The notes below the pieces were generated by a model. The model was not told the origin of the DNA. It made no database searches and saw nothing but the letters and a program-made list of their open reading frames with translations. DNA of 64,000 nt from contig JAIBBV010000001.1 of NCBI GenBank assembly GCA_019694465.1, positions 1-64,000 on the forward strand, read 5' to 3'. The position numbers were made by a program, and so were the translations under genes. Below are positions 1 to 7,613 of this stretch, in pieces; the first letter of the stretch is position 1; each line of letters begins with the position of its first letter. Origin of the DNA: Oligoflexia bacterium (GTDB taxonomy: Bacteria > Bdellovibrionota_C > UBA2361 > JAFLCA01).

Positions 1-153
1 AAAGCTATCAGCGCCGCTTTGGAATCAATCGGACGCAATCCTGCTGCTCAAGGCAAGTTGTTTGTTCCAATGCTAATCGGTTTGGCTTTCGTTGAATCAT
101 TGGTAATTATTGCTTTCGTTATCGCCATCAAGTTGGTTGGTACGATTGGCTAA
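1..153 (+). CDS. atpE: ATP synthase F0 subunit c, C-terminal part (truncated by window start)
   Basis: The first 50 codons are open in frame 1 and end at a TAA. They encode the polar loop (RNP) followed by the second membrane helix of the c subunit, the proteolipid whose ring carries ions through the membrane sector of F-type ATP synthase. The ion-binding carboxylate is the Glu of the FVESLVI motif (codon 32 of the visible part). A Ser follows the Glu, which is seen in both proton and sodium rings. The first helix, which would hold the sodium-type Gln, lies outside the window, so coupling-ion specificity cannot be read. The protein is cut only by the window edge. A strong hairpin terminator follows the stop, so the gene ends its transcription unit. 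Confidence 0.93.
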   Translation, partial: KAISAALESIGRNPAAQGKLFVPMLIGLAFVESLVIIAFVIAIKLVGTIG

Positions 154-172
154 GATAAGAGCCTAAAATCTT

Positions 173-200
173 AAAAGCCGGCCAATGTGCCGGCTTTTTT
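173..200 (+). terminator. Rho-independent terminator after atpE
   Basis: The arm AAAAGCCGGC and its complement GCCGGCTTTT are separated by a 6-base loop, and the second arm runs into a T6 tract. It starts 20 bases after the atpE stop codon. Because the left arm begins with A residues it could also stop transcription arriving from trxB on the other strand. Confidence 0.9.
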
Positions 201-363
201 GTTTTAAACGCGGGGGACTGCCACACTATGTAGAACCTGTTCGCTGCGAACTCTGAGCACTCAGAGCGTTAACCCGAATAGAGACGACAATGGCAATTGC
301 CCGCCCTGGATGCACCAAGCGTAAAAACCATTCCCACTCTCAATTTTCATCTTAACAGCGAGC

Positions 364-1302
364 TTACTCTTGGGACTCAAGCCAACGTTCGCATTCAATG
401 GCAGCCATGCAGCCTGAACCAGCAGCAGTAATTGCCTGACGGAATACATGATCTTGAACATCTCCGCACACAAAGACACCCGGCTTGTCTGTTTTTGCGG
501 AGTTTGGCTCCGGTACTATGTAGCCATTCTCGTCCATTCTAAGCTGTCCCTTGAAAAGGGAGCTATTGGGAGAGTGTCCAATTGCTATGAACACCGCATC
601 ACAGGCCAGGTCTCGAGTTTGCCCGGTCTTTGTATCTTTAATCGTAATTGCGCTGACACCCGCTTCCTTTGAGCCCTTGATATCTACTATCTGACTATTC
701 CAGACAATTTCGATCTTTGGATTCTTCATGACTCGTTCTTGCATGATCTTTGAGGCTCGAAGCTGGTCTCGTCTGTGAACTAGGTAAACCTTTTTGCCAA
801 ACCGCGTTAGGAAATTCGCCTCTTCGCACGCCGAGTCTCCACCACCATTCACTACAATTATGCGATCGCGGAAGAATGCACCGTCACAGGTGGCACAGGT
901 CGACACGCCATATCCCATAAGAGTACGTTCGCATGGCAGGCCAAGCAGCTTTGGTGTCGCGCCAGTAGCAATTATAAGGGCATCACAGGTGTATACTGCG
1001 TTGCTGCCAGTAAGCGTAAATGGACGCTTGCTAATATCAGCAGCTGAAATGGTGTCCATTTGAATACTGGTACCGAATCGCCCGGCCTGCTTTTCCATTA
1101 GCTGCATTAGGTCGGGTCCCATTACCCCTTCTGGAAAGCCAGGGAAGTTCTCAACCTCAGTGGTGGTAGTAAGTTGTCCACCCGGTAGAGGGCCGTGGAT
1201 TAGCAATGGGGATAAGTTTGCTCGCCCGGTGTAGATTGCCGCCGTTAGTCCGGCCGGGCCGGAGCCGAGAATAATGACTTTATGGTGAGATTTGCTAGAC
1301 AT
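364..1302 (-). CDS. trxB: Thioredoxin-disulfide reductase
   Basis: This 312-residue flavoprotein reduces thioredoxin with NADPH in the cytoplasm. The N-terminal FAD dinucleotide fold shows GSGPAG near residues 13-18, the redox-active pair is C136-A-T-C139 followed by DG, and the inserted NADPH fold shows GGGDSA near 153-158. The C-terminal GD motif of the FAD domain (VCGDVQD) is present. Length and domain order match bacterial low-molecular-weight TrxB. GGAG lies about 7 bases upstream of the ATG. The gene is divergent from the biotin carboxylase gene with only about 40 bases between starts, so their promoters must overlap. Confidence 0.95.
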   Translation of the reverse strand: MSSKSHHKVIILGSGPAGLTAAIYTGRANLSPLLIHGPLPGGQLTTTTEVENFPGFPEGVMGPDLMQLMEKQAGRFGTSIQMDTISAADISKRPFTLTGSNAVYTCDALIIATGATPKLLGLPCERTLMGYGVSTCATCDGAFFRDRIIVVNGGGDSACEEANFLTRFGKKVYLVHRRDQLRASKIMQERVMKNPKIEIVWNSQIVDIKGSKEAGVSAITIKDTKTGQTRDLACDAVFIAIGHSPNSSLFKGQLRMDENGYIVPEPNSAKTDKPGVFVCGDVQDHVFRQAITAAGSGCMAAIECERWLESQE

Positions 1303-1344
1303 ATTGAGCTCCAGATGTAAACTCGACTCCTCTCAGTGAGCAGT

Positions 1345-3024
1345 ATGATCCAAAATACTAAGATAAAGCGAGTTTTGATTGCAAACCGTGGCGAGATAGC
1401 TCGGCGCATCCAACGCGCCTGCAAGACACTTAATATAGAGAGCGTTTGTATCGCTTCCGAGGCCGATCGTGGTTCTCTGTTTGCTCGGGAGGCCGAAAAA
1501 CTTGTCGTTATTGGTCCAGCCGCAGCCAAAGACTCATATTTAGCAGCTGATAAAGTGGTAAAAGCAGCCGTGGAAAGTGGCTGTGACGCAGTACACCCAG
1601 GGTATGGCTTTCTTTCAGAGAACGCAGATTTCGCTCGTAAGGTGCAGGCTGCCGGACTGCGTTTCATAGGCCCAGAGCCAGCAAGCATAGAAGCGCTGGG
1701 CAGCAAGACTGAGGCTCGTAAGCTGGCTGCTGCGCGCGGTGTTCCAATTACACTGGGCGCTCCAGCTGGCCTGAGCGATGCTGAGCTTGTGCGTCGGGCG
1801 GAAGAGATTGGCTTCCCGGTCATAGTTAAGGCTGTTGCTGGCGGTGGCGGGCGCGGTATGCGCATTGTTGAAAATTGTGCCGAGCTTATGGCTGCGCTGC
1901 CACTAGCGCGAGCGGAAGCGCTCAAGAATTTTGCTAACGAAGCTGTTTACTTTGAGCAATATATCCATCAACCACGACACGTAGAGGTGCAGATCTTTGG
2001 TGATAGCCACGGAACGATTCTGCATTTTGGTACTCGAGATTGCTCCACGCAAAGGCGACATCAAAAGCTGGTAGAGGAAGCACCAGCCCCCTTTCTTTCT
2101 CCTGCTTTGAGAGCTGCGATTGAGCACGCGGCAGTCGAGGCAGCCTGCAGTGTGCATTACTCAAATGCTGGCACTGCCGAGTTCTTAGTAAAGGACGAGA
2201 AGTTTTACTTTCTCGAGATGAATACGCGAATTCAGGTTGAGCATCCCGTAACAGAAGCTGTTACGGGAGTCGATTTGGTAGAATTGCAGCTGCGCGTAGC
2301 GCAGGGCGAGGCGCTCCCCCTTAAGCAAGAGCAAGTGAAGTTTAGGGGGCATGCCATAGAGTTTAGAATCTATGCAGAAGATCCGGCTACAAAGTTCTCT
2401 CCTGACAAAGGCCGTATTCAAGAGTTAGTTCGCCCGCAGGCAGCTTATTTGCGAGAAGACTATGGCTTTGTGCAGGGCGATGATGTGACGCTTTTCTATG
2501 ATGCTATGCTTAGCAAGCTAATCGTAAGCGGACCAACGCGGCAAGAAACAATTGCGCGCGCCTACGCCGCTTTGCGTGCTTATAAGCTCTCCGGAATAAA
2601 AAGCACCCTCCCCTTTCATCGCTGGCTGCTTCTGAATTCTCCGTTCGCAAGTGGTCCACTTGATATTGGATATTTGGATAGAAATTTTTCAGCTGAATGT
2701 CTTAAGGAATTGGCTGTAAGTGAAGTAAGCGACCCTCGCCATAAAGCTCCTGTGGCAGGAGCGGAATTTAGAGAGCGATTGGATTATCTCTCTCAGAATT
2801 TTAATGTGCGCTACGAGATAGAGGTGCGCCACTTACGCGAGGGGCACTTCCTAGCGACTCCTATTAATGAGTCAGGGGAACGCGGGCGTATCCGCTTTTC
2901 GCGGCGCTCCAATGGTTTTAATGCTGTTGTGGCAAGTCTAATTGAGGAAGTGCTCGAGCGAGTTGAGCCAGCCCAGATATTTGGAAAAGAACTGCCGGCG
3001 CCGACAGGGAGTAACTTGCTGTAG
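1345..3024 (+). CDS. Biotin carboxylase (AccC/propionyl-CoA carboxylase alpha type), extended C-terminus without biotinyl domain
   Basis: Biotin carboxylase uses ATP and bicarbonate to carboxylate a biotin carried on a partner protein. It has the N-terminal preATP-grasp motif (IANRGEIA), HPGYGFLSEN, the ATP-grasp glycine loop GGGGRGM near residue 170 and the active-site strand EMNTRIQVEH near 295, then the RIYAED arginine strand more typical of acyl-CoA carboxylase alpha subunits than of AccC. It has about 560 residues against about 450 for AccC. The extra C-terminal 100 residues show no MKM biotinylation site, so a separate biotin carrier and carboxyltransferase must exist elsewhere. Reading from the ATG is chosen; an in-frame GTG lies three codons upstream. 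The 3' end overlaps the convergent pseudouridine synthase gene by about 107 bases. Confidence 0.88.
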   Translation: MIQNTKIKRVLIANRGEIARRIQRACKTLNIESVCIASEADRGSLFAREAEKLVVIGPAAAKDSYLAADKVVKAAVESGCDAVHPGYGFLSENADFARKVQAAGLRFIGPEPASIEALGSKTEARKLAAARGVPITLGAPAGLSDAELVRRAEEIGFPVIVKAVAGGGGRGMRIVENCAELMAALPLARAEALKNFANEAVYFEQYIHQPRHVEVQIFGDSHGTILHFGTRDCSTQRRHQKLVEEAPAPFLSPALRAAIEHAAVEAACSVHYSNAGTAEFLVKDEKFYFLEMNTRIQVEHPVTEAVTGVDLVELQLRVAQGEALPLKQEQVKFRGHAIEFRIYAEDPATKFSPDKGRIQELVRPQAAYLREDYGFVQGDDVTLFYDAMLSKLIVSGPTRQETIARAYAALRAYKLSGIKSTLPFHRWLLLNSPFASGPLDIGYLDRNFSAECLKELAVSEVSDPRHKAPVAGAEFRERLDYLSQNFNVRYEIEVRHLREGHFLATPINESGERGRIRFSRRSNGFNAVVASLIEEVLERVEPAQIFGKELPAPTGSNLL

Positions 3025-3712
3025 CTCCGCTGAATGGATCTTTAAATGATATACGCCACGCATGCAGAATAAATGAATGCTGCTGCGAGGCCGATGCTCC
3101 AATGTCCGTTAGGGTGCGGGTAGCACCATACAGCTGATCTCCCAAAAGTGGATGACCAAGACATGCAGCATGCGCGCGCACTTGATGTCGGCGTGCGGAT
3201 TGGGCGCGCGCCTCAACTAAGGACAGGTTAAGAGCAGAATCATATGCGAGCAGGCGAAAGGATGTAATAGCAGGTAGTGCGCGGTCTCTTTTGCGAGGCA
3301 CTTTGTATGCCCGTACTATTTTGGCGTTTCGGTTAGAGTTCCCAAGTGCCAGATCACATATAGCCTGGTTGGGAAACTGACCTTCTACCAGAATAAAATA
3401 ACTTTTCTCCCACTCCTTTGAGAGCAGCGATTTTCTAAGCTTCTGCCAGGCCGCTGGCGTACGTGCGGCAACGATTAATCCACTAGTTTCATAGTCTAGC
3501 CTTTGCAGCAAACCAGCGTCGCCCTCTTTGTCTCCAACCTTGGCCAGCGAGGGGTCAAAGTCAAGTAACGCATCTGCCAACGCCACTCCACCTCCGCGCG
3601 GGAGCTTAACTGAGTGCAGCATGGCAGGCTTGTCTAGTACCAGGTAGTGCGGTGTCTGTGCCACGATGCGCAAATTACAGTCACAAGAATTTCGTTCAGC
3701 TGCTTTTTCCAT
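2918..3712 (-). CDS. RluA-family RNA pseudouridine synthase
   Basis: This 264-residue enzyme would convert uridine to pseudouridine in rRNA or tRNA. The N-terminal strand YLVLDKPA and the catalytic motif QRLDYETSG (nucleophile Asp73) are the RluA hallmarks. Later signatures include ARRHQVRAH and GHPLLGDQLYG. There is no N-terminal S4 domain, so it resembles short RluA/TruC-like members; the exact target base cannot be inferred. The last 30 or so residues lie beyond the usual end of the fold and are encoded in the antisense overlap with the biotin carboxylase gene, so this tail may be recent or dispensable. Confidence 0.85.
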   Translation of the reverse strand: MEKAAERNSCDCNLRIVAQTPHYLVLDKPAMLHSVKLPRGGGVALADALLDFDPSLAKVGDKEGDAGLLQRLDYETSGLIVAARTPAAWQKLRKSLLSKEWEKSYFILVEGQFPNQAICDLALGNSNRNAKIVRAYKVPRKRDRALPAITSFRLLAYDSALNLSLVEARAQSARRHQVRAHAACLGHPLLGDQLYGATRTLTDIGASASQQHSFILHAWRISFKDPFSGATASYSLSAPAVLFQISGLAQLARALPQLDLPQQH

Positions 3713-3766
3713 AATACGATTGAACGAAGTGTCTTCTGTTCGACCTTGGATTGAAGTGCGCCAGTA

Positions 3767-4369
3767 TCAGTGGTACGTGACCTCGCTTTGGGCGGGCTGC
3801 TTTTTGAGTAAAGCGAAAGTTTCTTTAAGCTGTGAATCTAGGCTACGCTTATTTGTCTCCAGCTTTTCTTTTAGCTCAGTTAGTTTCTTCGAAAATTCAG
3901 AGAGTGCCCACTCGGGAATGTCCTTGCCGTCATGCGCGGGGCGCTTCTTTATCTTTACTGTTGTCTCCTGCACTTCGAGAAATCCACGCAGAAGGCCATG
4001 CCGAGTTGCCAAAAGATCTTCAAGTATTGGTAAGTTTGGCAGGCGGGTCGAGGTGATTTCAGCGGCAGCAACGAGCCGCGCCAGAGTCGAAAGGTTATGC
4101 GAAGCAACCTTCTCGATGAGTGGGCCTGTTTTGATGTGCTCAAAAATAAAGCTACCTTGCAGGGCTGGCCAAGCACTTTCAAAGTGTCCCCTTTCCAGTA
4201 GGGCTTCGGCTTCAGCCAGAGTGGCCTGATGGCGCCGTAAGCACATCCGGTCGGGCAGGCCCTTAAGGCCTGGTAAAAACGCTCCAATTATGGCCCAAAG
4301 AATGTAGCCGGCCAAACCTGTGGCAAGAATGGCCAGAAAAACGGCCAGAAAAATATTGACTGCTTGCAT
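3767..4369 (-). CDS. Hypothetical membrane-anchored protein with C-terminal coiled coil
   Basis: Family not recognised. The 200-residue product starts with one hydrophobic segment (about residues 5-30) that would anchor it in the inner membrane. An Ala/Leu-rich helical region follows, and the C-terminal third is charged and heptad-like (KKLTELKEKLE...), likely a coiled coil. AGGAGAG is placed about 9 bases before the ATG, which supports the start. The 3' end lies about 55 bases from the start of the RluA-type gene on the same strand, so the two may be co-transcribed. A structural or scaffolding role is only a guess. Confidence 0.6.
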   Translation of the reverse strand: MQAVNIFLAVFLAILATGLAGYILWAIIGAFLPGLKGLPDRMCLRRHQATLAEAEALLERGHFESAWPALQGSFIFEHIKTGPLIEKVASHNLSTLARLVAAAEITSTRLPNLPILEDLLATRHGLLRGFLEVQETTVKIKKRPAHDGKDIPEWALSEFSKKLTELKEKLETNKRSLDSQLKETFALLKKQPAQSEVTYH

Positions 4370-4440
4370 CGCCAGGCTCTCCTGTAACGGATAACGGTGA
4401 ACTCTTCTATTCTACCACTAATCTCGCTATAAGGTGAAAT

Positions 4441-5328
4441 ATGATTGAGCGACTTCAGGAACTGTTTGGGATTACGGGAGCGGTTAGCTTCCGGCGCAAT
4501 GCGCAGGGGTTTCCGCTAGCGGAGCTGACCAGCGCAGCTGGGCAGCGCGTGGAAGTCCTAATTCATGGTGCGCACGTGCTCTCGTGGCGTACGCCACAGG
4601 ATCAAAACTTGCTCTTTTGTAGCGAGAAGGCACAATTCATGCGTGGCAAGCCAGTGCGTGGAGGAGTTCCCATTATTTTCCCCCAATTTGGCAAGGGTGA
4701 GCTGCCATCGCACGGTTTTGCGCGCACTGCCATGTGGGATGTGAAGAGCAGTGCCTCTCCTGCTCCGGGAGTGATATCTCTTACGCTTGGGCTCCAAGAT
4801 TCTAAAAGCACCCAGGACATGTGGCCGCATCAGTTTCTGCTCGAGCTCAGTGTTACCCTGGGAACGACGCTAGCGATGAAGTTAAGAATTTACAACTGCG
4901 GGACTTCGCCATTCTATTTCTATACAGGCTTTCATACATACTTTAATGTTGCGGACATTACGCGCATGCAAATTTTAGGACTGGGTGGTCGAACCTATAT
5001 AGATACTCGTCGATCAGATCGGCCCTATTTAGTGCAGCAGCCGGATGGGCTACTGGTGGATGATGAAGTTGACAGTATTTATCTAAATGCTCCGGATAAA
5101 GTGGAGATTGATGATCAGCTAAATCGTCGCACTATCACGGTACAAAAGGAAAATATTAAGGACCTGGTGGTCTGGAACCCCTGGTCTTCCAAGAGCAAGG
5201 CATTCGCAGATTTGGGCGAACAAGAGTATCGACGTTTTGTGTGTGTTGAGCCGGCGATTGTTAATCAGAAAATTACACTTGAGCCGCGCGCCAGCTACGA
5301 GTGTAGCCAAGTATTATCGTATCGGTGA
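4441..5328 (+). CDS. D-hexose-6-phosphate mutarotase (YeaD-like, aldose 1-epimerase superfamily)
   Basis: This 295-residue protein of the galactose mutarotase fold would interconvert alpha and beta anomers of hexose 6-phosphates. Recognisable motifs are RGGVPIIFPQFG and LPSHGFART in the N-terminal half, the catalytic His of FHTYF near residue 160, and the catalytic Glu of CVEPA near the C-terminus, all in the order seen in YeaD-type proteins. AAGGTGA lies just before the ATG. The gene ends 15 bases inside the convergent SDR gene. The link to sugar metabolism fits the neighbouring nucleotide-sugar reductase, though the two are on opposite strands. Confidence 0.88.
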   Translation: MIERLQELFGITGAVSFRRNAQGFPLAELTSAAGQRVEVLIHGAHVLSWRTPQDQNLLFCSEKAQFMRGKPVRGGVPIIFPQFGKGELPSHGFARTAMWDVKSSASPAPGVISLTLGLQDSKSTQDMWPHQFLLELSVTLGTTLAMKLRIYNCGTSPFYFYTGFHTYFNVADITRMQILGLGGRTYIDTRRSDRPYLVQQPDGLLVDDEVDSIYLNAPDKVEIDDQLNRRTITVQKENIKDLVVWNPWSSKSKAFADLGEQEYRRFVCVEPAIVNQKITLEPRASYECSQVLSYR

Positions 5329-6249
5329 GCTGCTTTCGAGCCAGTACTTGTAAACCGACTCCAACGAGCTTCTTAGGGCATGTTCAGGCTTCCAGCCTAG
5401 ATCCTTTTGCGCTTTAGCCGCGCAGCCATATAGATCGGGTGTATCGGAAGGGCGCAAGCGTTGTGGATCTAGCTCCACAGCAATTTTGAGCCCGGAAATC
5501 TCGATCAACGTTTCCAGAATGCTGCGCATCGACACAGGTTCTCCAGAGCACAAATTGTATACTCCTTGACCCTTGAGCGCCGCCAAGCGATAGCCGCGCA
5601 CAATGTCACGTACATCTGTAAAGTCGCGGCGCGCATCTAGATTTCCCACTTTCAGCACCGGCGCGCGCGTTTTCTTAGCAATCTCTGCTAGCTGATAGCC
5701 AAAACTTGAAACCGCAAACTCTACGCGCTGTCCCGCTCCGATATGGTTAAAAGGGCGCATAATAATCGAGCGAATATCAGAGTTGCCCCTAAAGCGCTCA
5801 GTGACAAGTTCAGCCATAATTTTTGAAAGGCTGTAATTATCGGCTGGAGCTGGAGGAGTTTGTTCGGTTAGAGGCAGGTGCGCTGGATTAATTCGGCCAT
5901 AAACTTGGGCTGAGCTAATAAGCACAAAAGTGACTGGTTGTTTTAAGCTAGCTGCTCCAGCCAGCATGTTATATGTGCCACCCACGTTTATAGATAGTGC
6001 ATGAGCAAAGTTCTTCTCGGCATCTGGCACAAAAGCCATCCCAGCTAGGTGAAAAACTACATCTGGTTTGTAGCTCTGAACCACACGCGCACAAGCATCT
6101 GCGCTTGTAATGTCTAGTTGAACTAAGTCGCAGGAGAGGCGCGGACGTTCATGTAGAAATGTGCCGAGAACCGAATCGCCGCACGCGAGCAGATGTTCGG
6201 CCATATAGCCGCCGACGAATCCGCAAGCTCCAGTCACAAGTGCTCGCAT
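5314..6249 (-). CDS. GDP-6-deoxy-D-mannose reductase-like SDR (NAD(P)-dependent sugar-nucleotide reductase)
   Basis: This extended short-chain dehydrogenase of about 311 residues begins at the internal ATG that gives the Rossmann motif GACGFVGG at residues 7-14. It has the SSAQVYG strand and the catalytic Y139-S-L-S-K143. The strand GNLDARRDFTDVRD followed by RPSDTPDLYG is characteristic of RMD/GDP-mannose 4,6-dehydratase relatives, so reduction of GDP-4-keto-6-deoxymannose is the best guess. A GDP-mannose dehydratase gene is not in view. Its ATG overlaps the stop codon of the upstream FAD-oxidase gene (TAATG), indicating translational coupling. Confidence 0.82.
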   Translation of the reverse strand: MRALVTGACGFVGGYMAEHLLACGDSVLGTFLHERPRLSCDLVQLDITSADACARVVQSYKPDVVFHLAGMAFVPDAEKNFAHALSINVGGTYNMLAGAASLKQPVTFVLISSAQVYGRINPAHLPLTEQTPPAPADNYSLSKIMAELVTERFRGNSDIRSIIMRPFNHIGAGQRVEFAVSSFGYQLAEIAKKTRAPVLKVGNLDARRDFTDVRDIVRGYRLAALKGQGVYNLCSGEPVSMRSILETLIEISGLKIAVELDPQRLRPSDTPDLYGCAAKAQKDLGWKPEHALRSSLESVYKYWLESSSPIR

Positions 6250-7469
6250 TATTGCATGTCCTTCAAAACGAAGCTTTCGATAATATAGTCGGCAAATGGA
6301 AAACTGCAAGTCCAACCTGGAGATACGGCATTAAGCACGTGCACGCTCGTTTGGTCCGCCTCAATTACGAAGTCCTGAACTAGGCTATTGCTGACGCGGT
6401 CAAAAAGCTGGGCTCGGATTCCAGGAGTGGAGTATTCGCCAAACCCTTCTTTATCAATGCTGGGGACGAGTCTCGATGCCAATCCAATCATGTATGAACG
6501 CTGAAATTTGCGCATCTCCTCCAAGGCCAGTGTTCTAAAATTGAAGGCATTGGAAATAAATAAATTGGCTTCAAGGCGGCTAATAGCTGCAAATTCATGG
6601 AGTGAGAAGCGCGAAAGTCCACTATAATTCTCGCGCCAAAAAGCTGGAATTGCGGTTGGGCCAATCTTAATCGTGCCGTCCACCGTGATTGTAAAATGTA
6701 CGCCTAGGAAAGGAAATCGTGGGTCAGGCACGGGATAAATGTTTGTGCGGACATCGCTCTTGTTTTTGGCGTACTTTAGGTACAGCCCTTTAAATGGCAA
6801 GACCGTGTATCGCAGGCCTAGGCCGTATTGATGCGCTATTTTATCAGCATATAGACCAGCCGCATTTATTAGCTTTTTGCGATAATTGAAGTCGCCTCGA
6901 GTAGTATGAATGAGCTGCTGCTTTCGGGAAATAAAGCGCGTATGCGTGGAGATCTTAACGCCAAGAGCTTCGATTTCTGTGCGCAAGGCCGCTGCAACTA
7001 ACCTAGGATCGCTGGTGGCTGTATTGGGTGAGAACAGTGCCTGATCGTGCGTGTAAACACCGGGTTGTATTTTCTGCGCTTCGTCAGCTGATATCAACTG
7101 AGTGCCAGCCTTGTTGATTTCCCCTCGACGCCCGAGCTCCCTTAGTTGCGTAAGCTCTGAAGCATTACCAGCGACTACTAGTTTGCCACATTCATTTAAG
7201 GGAATTTTGTTCGTTTTGCAGAATGACTTTAGTCGCGCATTTCCCTGCACGCAAAACTTCGCTTTGAGCGAATCGGCTGAGTAATAGAACCCGGCGTGTA
7301 GAACTCCAGAATTTCTACCGGAGGCATGAAAAGCGAGTTGCTCTTCCTTCTCAAGAATCAGAATGGAGTCATTTGGTCGCTGCGCATGCAGCTGGCGTGC
7401 TATGGCCAGACCCATGATGCCAGCGCCTACAATAATATAGTCAAAGCTTTCGGCGCCCATGTCAGGCAT
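6249..7469 (-). CDS. lhgO: L-2-hydroxyglutarate oxidase-like FAD-dependent oxidoreductase
   Basis: About 406 residues of the DAO/LhgO family, which oxidises L-2-hydroxyglutarate to 2-oxoglutarate and feeds electrons to the membrane quinone pool. The FAD motif GAGIMG comes first, then HASGRNSGVLHAG and LKAKFCVQGN, and later YPVPDPRFPFLGVHFT, all close to the E. coli LhgO pattern; the C-terminal PGIRAQ and NAVSPGWT match as well. The start is taken at the MPDMGAESF methionine, because about 50 further in-frame upstream codons lack family similarity. The stop overlaps the ATG of the SDR gene by one base, an unusual partner for LhgO that leaves room for a sugar-acid substrate. Confidence 0.82.
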   Translation of the reverse strand: MPDMGAESFDYIIVGAGIMGLAIARQLHAQRPNDSILILEKEEQLAFHASGRNSGVLHAGFYYSADSLKAKFCVQGNARLKSFCKTNKIPLNECGKLVVAGNASELTQLRELGRRGEINKAGTQLISADEAQKIQPGVYTHDQALFSPNTATSDPRLVAAALRTEIEALGVKISTHTRFISRKQQLIHTTRGDFNYRKKLINAAGLYADKIAHQYGLGLRYTVLPFKGLYLKYAKNKSDVRTNIYPVPDPRFPFLGVHFTITVDGTIKIGPTAIPAFWRENYSGLSRFSLHEFAAISRLEANLFISNAFNFRTLALEEMRKFQRSYMIGLASRLVPSIDKEGFGEYSTPGIRAQLFDRVSNSLVQDFVIEADQTSVHVLNAVSPGWTCSFPFADYIIESFVLKDMQ

Positions 7470-7613
7470 GCTTACGCAGCTAGGCCCCTGGCAGCAAGTC
7501 CATCTAATTGGAACCCTTACACTTTCCAGAAACTTTCGGCCCGCTTTGTTCATCGTAATAGGAGCGAGTAGTGCATCTATAGTGCTGATTTTACTAAAGA
7601 AAGTGGTGTTTTT

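Noticed and set aside
1245..1925. Long open frame opposite the start of the biotin carboxylase gene
   Set aside because: It overlaps two well-supported genes, is low complexity (Ser/Ala/Arg rich) and shows no family motif; it is a shadow of the biotin carboxylase codon pattern.
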